DNA of 64,000 nt from JAGWBG01 sp034421095. GTDB taxonomy: Bacteria > Chloroflexota > Dehalococcoidia > Lucifugimonadales > JAGWBF01. A program made the position numbers and the translations under genes. The stretch covers positions 62,001-126,000 of the forward strand of contig DAOUKR010000033.1 of NCBI GenBank assembly GCA_034421095.1, given 5' to 3'. Below the pieces are notes generated by a model. That model was not told where the DNA came from. It searched no databases and saw only the letters and a program-made list of their open reading frames with translations. Of the stretch, positions 25,466 through 33,726 are shown one piece after another (position 1 is the stretch's first letter; each line of letters begins with the position of its first letter).

Positions 25466-25504
25466 AGGAAAAGTAAAAGACCCTGGTAGTACCCGGTGTT
25501 CAAA

Positions 25505-25534
25505 TTGACACTACTCTTGAATATGAATTATAAT
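25505..25534 (+). promoter_or_regulatory. Consensus sigma70 promoter of rpmH
   Basis: TTGACA (25505-25510) and TATAAT (25529-25534) are both perfect matches, 18 bases apart, 23 bases ahead of the rpmH start codon. This is the strongest promoter I see in the window, as expected for a ribosomal protein gene. Confidence 0.9.
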
Positions 25535-25557
25535 CCAGCATATTAAGGGAGACTATC

Positions 25558-25695
25558 ATGACGAAGCGCACATATCAACCTAAGAAGCGCCGACGGCAGC
25601 GCGTTCACGGATTCCGTGCTCGTGCGAGCACTCCAGGAGGTAGGGCCGTACTGAAGCGTCGCAGGTTTAAGGGCCGCCATAAGCTGGCGGTATAG
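25558..25695 (+). CDS. rpmH: Ribosomal protein bL34
   Basis: A 45-residue, strongly basic protein: MTKRTYQPKKRRRQRVHGF, then RARASTPGGRAVLKRRRFKG, then RHKLAV. It matches L34 along its whole length (TYQPK..RR...HGFR.R..T..GR.VL..RR.KGR..L). AAGGGAG lies 7 bases ahead of the ATG. It opens the rpmH-rnpA-yidD-yidC-jag cluster common to most bacteria. Confidence 0.98.
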   Translation: MTKRTYQPKKRRRQRVHGFRARASTPGGRAVLKRRRFKGRHKLAV

Positions 25696-25713
25696 TCACG
25701 CAGCCGAATCTCG

Positions 25714-26163
25714 ATGCAGAGAGAACGACGTCTTACTGATAGCAAGCGATTCCCCTTGATACACCAGGAGGGTCGAGTATGGGCCAACCGGCTGCTGGTT
25801 ATGAAGATTATACCTAATGGTCTGGACAAGAGCCGGTTCGGGTTTCTGGTGAGTAAAAGGATCGGGAATGCAGTGGTAAGAAATAAGGTGAAGCGGCGTC
25901 TGAGAGATGTCATTCGCCTTGAGCCGGTGGATGCCGGCTGGGACGTGATTTTCATAGCCAGAAGAGGCGCCGATAGCAGCGACTATCACCAGCTCAAGCG
26001 GGCCGCTGGAGGCCTGCTAAAGAGAGCCAAACTCCTCTCCGGGTCTCCCCCCTCAGCCCCATCTGATAATGTTATGTCAAACGGGGAGTGGCCCCGGGTC
26101 GTGATGCGGCGAGCCGGCGACCCGGTGGCGTCTGGTCCCGGTGGTGGGGAGGCCGAGGTGTGA
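25714..26163 (+). CDS. rnpA: Ribonuclease P protein component
   Basis: A 149-residue protein cofactor for the RNase P ribozyme. The start MQRERRLTDSKRF and the RNR motif GNAVVRNKVKRRLRDVIR near residue 52 are diagnostic, as is the following WDVIFIARRGA strand. The C-terminal 45 residues or so (from SGSPPSAPSD) are a low-complexity extension past the usual end. It begins 18 bases after rpmH and overlaps yidD by 4 bases (GTGA). Confidence 0.95.
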   Translation: MQRERRLTDSKRFPLIHQEGRVWANRLLVMKIIPNGLDKSRFGFLVSKRIGNAVVRNKVKRRLRDVIRLEPVDAGWDVIFIARRGADSSDYHQLKRAAGGLLKRAKLLSGSPPSAPSDNVMSNGEWPRVVMRRAGDPVASGPGGGEAEV

Positions 26164-26369
26164 GAGGGTTAGCTCTGGGCTGCATCACGTTCTATCAGAA
26201 AGCGGTCTCTCCATACATTCCCTCCGCTTGCCGATTTACACCCACGTGTTCCCACTACTCTCATCAGGCCATACAGGAGTACGGGGTAATAAAAGGAAGC
26301 TGGCTCACTATAAAGCGTCTGTCGAGGTGCCGCCCTCTGGGCGAGAGAGGTTACGACCCTGTACCCTAG
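26160..26369 (+). CDS. yidD: Membrane protein insertion efficiency factor YidD
   Basis: A 69-residue protein starting at a GTG that overlaps the rnpA stop. The family signature is clear: ITFYQKAVSPYIPSACRFTPTCSHYSHQAI, then KGSWLTIKRLSRCRPLG, then GYDPVP, with the three conserved cysteines. It assists YidC-dependent insertion of membrane proteins. Confidence 0.94.
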   Translation: MRGLALGCITFYQKAVSPYIPSACRFTPTCSHYSHQAIQEYGVIKGSWLTIKRLSRCRPLGERGYDPVP

Positions 26370-26373
26370 CGTT

Positions 26374-27660
26374 ATGCCCCGGTCTTTCGGTGTTTACCCA
26401 AAGCTGCTGCTGTGGGGAATGTCCTTCATTTCCCGTAAAACCACGCCTCGTGACCCCCGCTTTCGCGGGGAATATGGCACTTTCAGCCTGTCTGCTCAGT
26501 CAGGCCGAAGAGGGATTTGGTTATTCCTTCCCCTGTTGGTCGCACTTCTGATGCTGACTGCCTGTACCGGGCGTGACCTCATCTCCTGGGGATCGGGATG
26601 GACGCCAGCTACGGTGAGCGACGGCGTGGTCTACGTGGGGACCAAGGACGGAGAGGTACTGGCACTGGACGCAAACAGGAACGGCAATTTGAGGGGTGAC
26701 GAGCAGGTGAAATGGCGGTTCTCACCCGAGGGTGATGAGAGGTTAGGGGCATTCTTCGGCGCGCCCGCAGTGGGAGAAGAGTACGTATATGTGGCGGATA
26801 GGGGAAATAGAGACGCCACCAGAGCACGCCTCTACGCCTTGAGGAAGGACCGTGGTTCCGATGGCACTGTCCGGTCTGATATGGGAGAGTGGGGGAAGGA
26901 AGTTGGGGGGGCCGTAGTCGGCGGGCCGGTACTGGCCGACGGGCTGGTACTCATTGGGTCCGACGATGGCAACCTCTCTGCCTATTACACGGCCGGCGAT
27001 ACGCCCGGCAGGCTGGCGTGGCGATTCCCTACCGAGGGGCAAATCTGGACGACTCCCCTGGCATCGGACGGGATTGCCTACTTTGGCTCCATGGACCGCC
27101 ACGTCTATGCCGTTCTTACGACCGGCGATAGAGCGGGCGATGAGGTCTGGAGGTACAAGACGGGGGGAGCCGTGGTCTCCAAGCCCCTGAAACTCGGCGG
27201 GATGCTCATAGTCGGCTCCTTCGACAAGAAGCTGTATGCCCTGGACTCGACTGATGGCTCATTGCTGTGGTCCTTCGGGGCGAGCGATTGGTTCTGGGCA
27301 GGTCCCGTCTCCGACGGAGAATACATCTTTGCTTCATCAATGGACGGCACGGTATATGCCCTGGATAAAAATGGCATTCCTGTCTGGCCTGTGCCTTTCA
27401 AGGCCGAATCCCCCATTGTTTCCACACCGGTGTTGATAGATGATATGCTGGTGGTGGCCACTGACGGGGGCAAGCTGCACCTTCTCAGGACCAGCGACGG
27501 GAGCGAGCGCGAAGTCTTCAAGGACCTCCTGGGGGGTCGAGTGAAGGCACCCCTGAGCAGAGAGGACAACGTGGTGTTTATAGGGGCTGAGGATAGAACG
27601 GTGCGTGGGATGAACGTGGAGCGGTGGGCGGAGGTCTGGCAGATTTCCACCAGGAAGTAG
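26374..27660 (+). CDS. Lipoprotein with PQQ-like (BamB-type) beta-propeller
   Basis: Up to 428 residues. A lipobox (LLVALLMLTAC) near residue 64 predicts lipid attachment at Cys, and the rest is a propeller of repeated YALDxxDG..W blades (GTKDGEVLALD, GSDDGNLSAYYTAGD, GSMDRHVYAVLTTGD, GSFDKKLYALDSTDGSLLW, SSMDGTVYALDKNGIPVW). It lies between yidD and yidC, where a BamB-like scaffold could serve protein export. The start is uncertain: the segment coding for residues 26-34 (26451-26473) is a REP-like palindrome, and ATG 26419 is an alternative. Confidence 0.82.
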   Translation: MPRSFGVYPKLLLWGMSFISRKTTPRDPRFRGEYGTFSLSAQSGRRGIWLFLPLLVALLMLTACTGRDLISWGSGWTPATVSDGVVYVGTKDGEVLALDANRNGNLRGDEQVKWRFSPEGDERLGAFFGAPAVGEEYVYVADRGNRDATRARLYALRKDRGSDGTVRSDMGEWGKEVGGAVVGGPVLADGLVLIGSDDGNLSAYYTAGDTPGRLAWRFPTEGQIWTTPLASDGIAYFGSMDRHVYAVLTTGDRAGDEVWRYKTGGAVVSKPLKLGGMLIVGSFDKKLYALDSTDGSLLWSFGASDWFWAGPVSDGEYIFASSMDGTVYALDKNGIPVWPVPFKAESPIVSTPVLIDDMLVVATDGGKLHLLRTSDGSEREVFKDLLGGRVKAPLSREDNVVFIGAEDRTVRGMNVERWAEVWQISTRK

Positions 27661-27667
27661 GTCCACA

Positions 27668-28603
27668 TTGGGTTTCATTGAGTTCCTTTTTAATAGCGTG
27701 CTGATAGACCCCATGGTGAACATCCTGGCGGGGTTGTACACCGTGTTGTTCAGCAGCTTCGGCCTGTCCATAATCTTTTTTACCATCATAGTGCGGTTGC
27801 TCACTTTGCCCCTTCAACTGAAGATGACAAGTCAGATGAAGGCCATGCAAGGCCTGCAACCCCGAATGCGTGAAATCCAGACGCGATATTCCAAAGACCC
27901 CCAGAAAAGGTCCCAAGAGGTTATGCGCCTATATCGCGAGGCGGGCGTCAACCCCCTGGGATGTCTGGGCCCAATGTTTATCCAGCTGCCGATATGGATT
28001 GGGCTTTACCAGGCCCTTCTAAAGAGCCTGGGCACCACGCCCGACCACCTGGTTGGCCTTTCTCAGAGGGTGTACTCCTGGAACCCCCTGGCCGACGCCA
28101 TAGTGCCAATAAACAGCAACTTCCTTTGGCTGGATCTTGCCAACCCGGATCCCACACCCATATTGCCCGTGCTGGTAGGAGTCACCACCTGGGCGCAGCA
28201 GAAGATGACCACCATGCCAGCTGCGGATGAGAGGCAGGCATCCACCAACAGGATGATGTTGCTGATGATGCCTTTCATGCTGGCACTGTTCAGCTTCACA
28301 TTCCCCAGCGGACTTCCCCTTTACTGGGTGATTTCCAACGTGATAGGGGTGGCCATTCAGGGTTTCGTGACCAAAGATTGGAGTCTCCTGATACCCGGCT
28401 TTATAAAACCTTCTCCAGCCCCTGAGCCCATTCAGCCCGAACCCCAACAACCCGAGCCCGGGGAGCTGGAATCTAAGGAGATAGAGAGCGATGGAAGAGC
28501 GAGTGATGTCCGGGAAAACCGTCGAAGAGGCAATAGAGGTGGCCCTGAAAGAGCTAGACGCAAGCCGAGAAGGGGTAGAAGTAGAAATATTAAGCCGAGG
28601 TAA
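27668..28603 (+). CDS. yidC: Membrane protein insertase YidC
   Basis: A 311-residue YidC/Oxa1 insertase of the short Gram-positive-like type, without the large periplasmic domain. Transmembrane segments are visible at LYTVLFSSFGLSIIFFTIIVRLLTLPL, GPMFIQLPIWIGLYQALL, PILPVLVGVTTWAQQKM and MLLMMPFMLALFSFTFPSGLPLYWVISNVI. The C-terminal tail of about 70 residues is Pro/Glu-rich then Arg-rich (RRKPRRGRSRN), as in YidC forms that bind ribosomes directly. It begins at TTG 27668. The end overlaps jag by 113 bases. Confidence 0.94.
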   Translation: MGFIEFLFNSVLIDPMVNILAGLYTVLFSSFGLSIIFFTIIVRLLTLPLQLKMTSQMKAMQGLQPRMREIQTRYSKDPQKRSQEVMRLYREAGVNPLGCLGPMFIQLPIWIGLYQALLKSLGTTPDHLVGLSQRVYSWNPLADAIVPINSNFLWLDLANPDPTPILPVLVGVTTWAQQKMTTMPAADERQASTNRMMLLMMPFMLALFSFTFPSGLPLYWVISNVIGVAIQGFVTKDWSLLIPGFIKPSPAPEPIQPEPQQPEPGELESKEIESDGRASDVRENRRRGNRGGPERARRKPRRGRSRNIKPR

Positions 28604-29135
28604 GCCCGGGTTCCTTGGCATAGGCTCCGAGCCCGCTCGGGTGCGAGTGAAGAAAATCCCGAGCTCCCAGGGTGCTGCATCTCTGGCTATGGACGTGGTA
28701 AACACAATCCTATCCGGAGCGGGGGTCAAGACCCTCACCACTCTTAGAAGCGCTTACGATTCCCAGGCCGGTGGCCCCGTGATAGATATAACCGGCGATG
28801 ACTCAGGTCTCCTCATAGGGCGCAGGGGCGAGACTCTGCGTGCTCTCCAGTACCTCGTCAACCTGGTGGTGAAGAATAACATCCCCGAGGAAAACCTGAG
28901 GGTGGTGCTGGATATAGAGCGGTACAGGGAGCGAAGGCATAACTCCCTTAGCGAAATGGCCTTGAGGGTGGCCGACAGGGTGGCTAGTAGCGGTAGGTCC
29001 ATCTCCCTGGAGCCCATGACGGCTGCCGAGCGAAGGGTCATCCACCTGGCTCTCGCCGACCACCCCAGGGTAAGCACTCATAGCAGCGGCATTGGGGAGG
29101 GACGCAAGGTGACCATCACCCCCAGAAATGCCTGA
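28491..29135 (+). CDS. jag: Jag/KhpB RNA-binding protein
   Basis: A 214-residue protein with the three Jag parts: an N-terminal Jag domain (KTVEEAIEVALKELDASREGVEVEIL ... GKPGFLGIG), a KH domain (DITGDDSGLLIGRRGETLRALQYLVN) and a C-terminal R3H domain (RYRERRHNSLSEMALRVAD ... MTAAERRVIHLALADHP). It binds RNA together with KhpA in other bacteria and is typically encoded next to yidC. AAGGAG lies upstream of ATG 28491; ATG 28506 is an alternative. Either start leaves a long overlap with yidC. Confidence 0.94.
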   Translation: MEERVMSGKTVEEAIEVALKELDASREGVEVEILSRGKPGFLGIGSEPARVRVKKIPSSQGAASLAMDVVNTILSGAGVKTLTTLRSAYDSQAGGPVIDITGDDSGLLIGRRGETLRALQYLVNLVVKNNIPEENLRVVLDIERYRERRHNSLSEMALRVADRVASSGRSISLEPMTAAERRVIHLALADHPRVSTHSSGIGEGRKVTITPRNA

Positions 29136-29157
29136 ATTATGCCACAGGGGGCTGTTG

Positions 29158-30108
29158 ATGAGCGGTAAAATCCCCACTGAAAACGAAGTCCTGGAGTATT
29201 TCACGACCCTGAGCAACTGGGGGCGCTGGGGCGAGGACGACCAGCTTGGGACTCTGAACCTGATAACCCCGCAGAAACGCGTTCAGGCGGCCCGTCTGGT
29301 GGAGCAGGGCATTGCCATTGGGTGTTCCCGGCCTGTCACCAGGGATATGGATGCCGACGCTGCCAACCCTCCGCCGGTCCATTTCATGGTGGAAAGTGGA
29401 GAGGGGTGGGTTACTCCCGCCGGACCGAGCCGGGGGCCTCGCCAGATAGCATCCGACTTCTTTGGAATGGTCTTCCATGGAATCACCGTGACTCACATAG
29501 ATGCTCTGAGCCACATATTCTGGGATGGGAAGATGTACAACGGCCGTCCGGCGGAGGCGGTGACTGCCAGCCAGGGGGCTACGGAGCATTCCATAGAGTC
29601 CCTGAAAGACGGCGTGATGACCCGGGGCGTGCTGCTGGACATCGCCAGGCTGCATGGAAAGGAGTGGCTCGAAGGTGGAGAGCCTGTCATGCCGGAGGAC
29701 TTGGAGGCAGCAGAGCACGCCCAGGGTGTGAGGGTGGAAGAAGGTGACGCCCTGTGCCTGCGCCTGGGGTGGTACAAGCGCAGGAACCTGGTGGGGCCGG
29801 CCCCCAGGCCCATAGGCAGGCCCGGTCTGCACGCCGCCACATTGCCCTGGCTGCGAGAGAGGGGCGTGGCGCTGATAGCAGCCGACGCCTCCCAGGACGT
29901 TCATCCCAGCGGGTATGAGAAGGTGGATATACCGGTCCATCAGGTGGGTATTGTTGCCATGGGCCTCTGGCTGGTGGACTCGGCCAACTTCGAGGAACTG
30001 GCCGAGAGATGTCAGGAGCTAAACCGGTGGGAGTTTATGTTCACCCTGGCCCCTATTCGCTTCCCAGGCATTACCGGCTCGCCCCTGACGCCACTGGCAC
30101 TTCTTTAG
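29158..30108 (+). CDS. Cyclase-family (kynurenine formamidase-like) metal hydrolase
   Basis: A 316-residue member of the cyclase family. The N-terminal WGRWGEDDQLGTLNLITP block is typical of the longer cyclase-like proteins, and the metal-binding segment FHGITVTHIDALSHIFWDG near residue 105 replaces the usual HxGTHxDxPxH. Further blocks are TRGVLLDIARLHG and LIAADASQDVHPSG. Known relatives hydrolyse amides or lactones such as N-formylkynurenine or isatin; the substrate here is unknown. AGGGGG precedes the ATG. Confidence 0.85.
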   Translation: MSGKIPTENEVLEYFTTLSNWGRWGEDDQLGTLNLITPQKRVQAARLVEQGIAIGCSRPVTRDMDADAANPPPVHFMVESGEGWVTPAGPSRGPRQIASDFFGMVFHGITVTHIDALSHIFWDGKMYNGRPAEAVTASQGATEHSIESLKDGVMTRGVLLDIARLHGKEWLEGGEPVMPEDLEAAEHAQGVRVEEGDALCLRLGWYKRRNLVGPAPRPIGRPGLHAATLPWLRERGVALIAADASQDVHPSGYEKVDIPVHQVGIVAMGLWLVDSANFEELAERCQELNRWEFMFTLAPIRFPGITGSPLTPLALL

Positions 30109-30214
30109 CCCCCTTCCGAACAAGTTCCGTCAGCACTTCCCTTCTTCCTTTTGTACGCTTGATGCACATCAAACCAAATAAGGGAAGACCAGAGTGAGGG
30201 TGATAACCCAACCG

Positions 30215-30440
30215 TCATTCTGGCCTCTTCCCCCGTCATTCCGGCCTTGAGCCGGAATCCATACATCCTTGTCTGTAGACACGGGTGAGGAAACCAACGA
30301 CGCCCTTGGATTCTGGCCCGTGGCCTACGCCAAGGCAGGCTCTCCGCCAGAATGACGCGAGGGTAGTAAGGACGATTCGTGCATTACACCTACGTGATGT
30401 TGATATGCATCAAGCGTTTTGCGGGAGAGGGCCAGGGTGA
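30215..30440. repeat. REP-like repeats in the gap before the BtpA gene
   Basis: CGTCATTCCGGCCTTGAGCC GGAATCC (about 30234-30261) and CTTGGATTCTGG ... CGCCAGAATGACG (about 30304-30357) are members of the dispersed family. A different short motif, ATGCATCAA followed by GGGAGAGG (about 30401-30430), recurs near 9322 and in part near 30162. No gene is seen in 30109-30530. Confidence 0.7.
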
Positions 30441-30530
30441 GGGGGAACGCCCCATGAATAATCTCCTTCAGACCCGTTCAGAGACTCCTTTAGACAGGTC
30501 CTTCATGTCCTTTATGTCCCGGAGGATGAC

Positions 30531-31328
30531 GTGACAGACGCGCTCTTTGGCGCTAGAAAGGCTTTCATAGGTGTGGTGCACCTGCCGCCGTTGCCGGGGT
30601 CGCCCAGGTGGCGCGGGGACATGGAGGCCGTGCTTGCCCAGGCCCGCAAGGAGGCACACCTCCTCGCAGAAGGCGGCGCCGACGGCATTATCGTGGAGAA
30701 TTTCGGCGATGCCCCCTTTGCCACCGGTCACGTAGGCCCCCACACCGTATCGGCCATGACCCTGGCCGTCCAGGCCGTAATGGAGAGGGTGTCCCTTCCC
30801 ATTGGGATCAATACGCTGCGAAACGACCCATATTCCTCCCTGGCCGTCGCGGTGGCTACCGGGGCGCGCTTTATCCGTGCCAACGTGCATTATGGGGTAA
30901 TGGTAGCCGAGGAAGGGCTTATCCAGGGCAGGGCTGACGAGACGCTGCGCTACCGGCGCGCCCTGGGAGCCGACGAGAAGGTGAAAATCTTTGCCGACGT
31001 GCTGGTGAAGCACGCAGTCCCGCTGGGAACGACCGATATATCCCAGGTAGCCAGGGAAACGGTACACCGGGGTCTGGCCGACGCCCTGATAGTGACCGGC
31101 CCGGCCACGGGCACGTCCGCCGACGTGGATGACGTAGCCAGGGTAAAGGCTGCGGTGCCGGACGTGCCCGTCCTGGTGGGTAGCGGGATAGACGAAAGCA
31201 ATGCCGAGGCCTTCCTGGCCCTGGCCGACGGCGTCATTGTAGGGACCAGCCTGAAAGTAGACGGCGACATCCGGAACCCAGTAGACCCGGCCATGGTGAG
31301 ACGGCTGGCAAGCCTGATTCCTAATTAA
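30531..31328 (+). CDS. BtpA/SgcQ-family protein
   Basis: A 265-residue TIM-barrel protein. Family blocks: FIGVVHLPPLPGSPRW, LAEGGADGIIVENFGDAPF, PIGINTLRNDPYSSLAVAVATGARFIRANVHYGVMVAEEG, and VLVGSGIDESNAEAFL. BtpA was named for stabilising photosystem I in cyanobacteria, but most homologues are in non-phototrophs, where they may be sugar or nucleoside enzymes; the role here is open. It starts at GTG 30531 behind GGAGG. Confidence 0.9.
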   Translation: MTDALFGARKAFIGVVHLPPLPGSPRWRGDMEAVLAQARKEAHLLAEGGADGIIVENFGDAPFATGHVGPHTVSAMTLAVQAVMERVSLPIGINTLRNDPYSSLAVAVATGARFIRANVHYGVMVAEEGLIQGRADETLRYRRALGADEKVKIFADVLVKHAVPLGTTDISQVARETVHRGLADALIVTGPATGTSADVDDVARVKAAVPDVPVLVGSGIDESNAEAFLALADGVIVGTSLKVDGDIRNPVDPAMVRRLASLIPN

Positions 31329-31332
31329 AGTA

Positions 31333-31360
31333 TTGCTCCGATAGATAAAAGGCGTATAAT
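31333..31360 (+). promoter_or_regulatory. Promoter upstream of amidohydrolase gene
   Basis: TTGCTC (31333-31338) and a perfect TATAAT (31355-31360) are 16 bases apart, 29 bases ahead of the start codon. Confidence 0.65.
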
Positions 31361-31389
31361 TTAGGGAATCAAGTGTGGGAGGTGCAACT

Positions 31390-32508
31390 ATGCCGGGCTA
31401 TAGGGTCATATCGTCTGATAACCACATTTACGAGCCAGCAGACCTCTGGACCAGCAGAATCGAGAGCAAGTACAGAGACAGGTGCCCAAGGATTATGCCA
31501 TATCAGGACGGCCAGATTTGGGTCTGTGACGATACCCTGGGTCAGAGCCTCTCCCAGGGGACGAACGCGGGCAGGAGGTTCGATGACCCGGAAACCATAA
31601 AGAACATAGACGTGTTCGAGAACGTCTTGCCGGGAAGCTATATCCCCGAGGAATACATCAAGGACATGGACATTGACGGTGTGGACGTGGGCATAATCTA
31701 TCCCACCGTCAGCTTTATCCTGTACAACCATGTTCGAGACAGCGACCTCCTGACGGCCTGCTTCAGGGTGTACAACGACTGGCTCGGCGAGTTCTGCAGC
31801 GTGAACCCCAGGCGCATGGCGGCCATCTCCGCAATCAACCTGGACAACGTTCAGGATGGCATAGAGGAGATGGAACGCTGTGCAAAGATGGGGTTCAAAG
31901 GCGCCATGATTACCGTGTATCCCCCCGAGGGCAGGCGGTACAACTCCCCTGAGTACGAGCCTTTCTGGGCCGCCGCCCAGGACATGGAGATGCCCCTTGG
32001 CCTGCACGCCGCCTCGAACCGATGGGGTTCCGGGGAACAGTTTCAGGGTCGGGAGATTGACAGGCCCGCCCAGTTGCCCAACATGGAGTACGGGGTGCGG
32101 ATGTCCCTCGCCGACCTGATCTACGGCGGGGTGTTCGAGCGATACCCCAAGCTGCAGGTGGGGTCTGTGGAGCATGAGTTGGCGTGGATTCCCAGCTTCC
32201 TGGACCGGCTGGACTTCAACTACAACCAGAGAGGCCCCAACGTAATCGGATACAAGTATAAGGACGACATGCTTCCCAGCGACTTCTTCCGTCGAAACGT
32301 GTTTGTCGGCTTTCAGGAGGACTCTCTGGGCATAAGGCTCCGGGACCTCATAGGTGTGGACAATCTCCAGTGGGGTTCGGACTATCCCCACACGGAGACC
32401 ACCTTCCCCAGGAGCCAGGAGATCCTCGAGGAGATACTGTCCGATTGCACTGAGGACGAGAAGGCCAGAATTGCTGGGGCCAATGCCGCCAGAATATACA
32501 AGGTCTAA
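31390..32508 (+). CDS. Amidohydrolase-family (ACMSD-like) metal-dependent hydrolase
   Basis: A 372-residue TIM-barrel protein of the amidohydrolase 2 group. It begins with SSDNHIYEPADLW, has VDVGIIYPTVSFILYN and a mid-barrel MPLGLHAASNRWG with the metal-site histidine, and ends in WGSDYPHTETTFP, the metal-binding Asp strand. Relatives decarboxylate or hydrolyse aromatic and heterocyclic compounds. A homologue lies at 51527-52639. GGGAGG precedes ATG 31390. Confidence 0.9.
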   Translation: MPGYRVISSDNHIYEPADLWTSRIESKYRDRCPRIMPYQDGQIWVCDDTLGQSLSQGTNAGRRFDDPETIKNIDVFENVLPGSYIPEEYIKDMDIDGVDVGIIYPTVSFILYNHVRDSDLLTACFRVYNDWLGEFCSVNPRRMAAISAINLDNVQDGIEEMERCAKMGFKGAMITVYPPEGRRYNSPEYEPFWAAAQDMEMPLGLHAASNRWGSGEQFQGREIDRPAQLPNMEYGVRMSLADLIYGGVFERYPKLQVGSVEHELAWIPSFLDRLDFNYNQRGPNVIGYKYKDDMLPSDFFRRNVFVGFQEDSLGIRLRDLIGVDNLQWGSDYPHTETTFPRSQEILEEILSDCTEDEKARIAGANAARIYKV

Positions 32509-32539
32509 GAAAGTCCCCTCTCCCCTTCATGAGAGAGGG

Positions 32540-33709
32540 TTAGGGTGAAGCCGACCGCAGCTCGGTAGAGGAGACGTCGGCGCGGAAGCGGGACTCCGGG
32601 ATGGCCTCGAAAAGGTCGTCAAATCCGGGGGGTACGACGACGTCGTCCAGGGTGCGAAAGACTCCACCCTGTGTCCTGCCGGCCACCAGGAAGCGGCATC
32701 CCGACGCCCTGATATGGGACAAGGCCGATAGCATGGCTACCTCGTCGTCCTCGTAGTAACGGGAGGCCACCAGCCTGATGGCCGTATCCCAGCCTATGAC
32801 AAAGGTGCAACCCGGCAGGAGAGACGCCTTCTCGTAGAAACGGGATGCACGGGTGAGGACTACGCGCCAGCCGCCCTGGAACTGGCTCAGACGGCGGCGC
32901 ACCTCCGACTCCTCCAGGGGCGGCTTGTCCACGTTGACCACCGCAAGCTCAAAGACGACCTCCCTGCCACCCAGCATCTCCGAGGCCACCTGAGCAAGCC
33001 GCCGGTGTCCTTCGTGCAGTGGGTTGAAGGAGCCGGGCATCACAACCCCATCAATGGACTCGTCTTCCACCATCCGCCCGTCGGGGTATACGGTTACAGT
33101 ACGTACCCCTTTGCTGTAACCCTTGTCCACGGAGGCAAGCAGTCGTTGCAGAGGGTTGTAGTGCTCCGTGCGCTGCACGTCCAGACGCTCCGTGTCCAGA
33201 AGCCCCAGGGGCAGCGTCGTTTCAATACCGAAGGCTTCGGCCAGGGCACGCAGGACAATCCGGCTTACCACGTCCTCCTCCCCGGGACGGTCCCTACTGC
33301 CCTTGGCGAGCACCAGGTTGTAGGTGGTGACGCCCTCGTAGTCCCACGTGGCAATGCAGCACCTGTGGTCTCCCCGCTTGGGCCTGTCAGTGGCGATGGT
33401 AGCCGTGCAAGCCAGGCCAACTACTGGCTCATCGCCCCTCTCTCGCAGTCGCAGGGCCTTGTTGTAGGCAGACTCGGCCATCTCCTGCACCGTCTCTTGC
33501 GAGACGTACTGACCCGCCGGCTCATGTCCCAGGAACTCGGCCATGGACCGATGGCTATAGGGGACGACGGCCTCAAGTACCGTCCTGGATGCGCCGGGCA
33601 CGCCCAGCAGCCATGCCAGAGCCTCAGCGCCGGCGCCGGACACGGCAATGACCGCCATCTTCGGCGAGTCGTGTATGCGCTCCACCAGATGCTTGATGTC
33701 GTCAGCCAT
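32540..33709 (-). CDS. Fusion of CinA/PncC-like domain and NadD/CoaD-type nucleotidyltransferase
   Basis: A 389-residue two-domain protein. Residues 1-160 resemble the CinA C-terminal (PncC, NMN deamidase) domain: LGVPGASRTVLEAVVPYSHR, QETVQEMAESAYNKAL and VVGLACTATIATDRPKRGDH. The usual ESCTGG serine loop reads VSGAGA, so deamidase activity is uncertain. From about residue 220 a nucleotidyltransferase domain follows: VVMPGSFNPLHEGHRRLA with the GxFNPxHxGH motif, and a C-terminal VSSTELR matching the SSTxxR motif of NMN/NaMN adenylyltransferases. A role in NAD salvage is inferred. Start ATG 33709 has GGGAGG upstream; the stop of the flavin reductase gene lies 17 bases away. Confidence 0.82.
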   Translation of the reverse strand: MADDIKHLVERIHDSPKMAVIAVSGAGAEALAWLLGVPGASRTVLEAVVPYSHRSMAEFLGHEPAGQYVSQETVQEMAESAYNKALRLRERGDEPVVGLACTATIATDRPKRGDHRCCIATWDYEGVTTYNLVLAKGSRDRPGEEDVVSRIVLRALAEAFGIETTLPLGLLDTERLDVQRTEHYNPLQRLLASVDKGYSKGVRTVTVYPDGRMVEDESIDGVVMPGSFNPLHEGHRRLAQVASEMLGGREVVFELAVVNVDKPPLEESEVRRRLSQFQGGWRVVLTRASRFYEKASLLPGCTFVIGWDTAIRLVASRYYEDDEVAMLSALSHIRASGCRFLVAGRTQGGVFRTLDDVVVPPGFDDLFEAIPESRFRADVSSTELRSASP

Positions 33710-33726
33710 GGGCGTGGCCTCCCCCC

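Noticed and set aside
25252..25557. Replication origin near rpmH
   Set aside because: No dnaA or dnaN lies nearby and I see no cluster of DnaA boxes; the gap is filled with REP-like repeats and the rpmH promoter.
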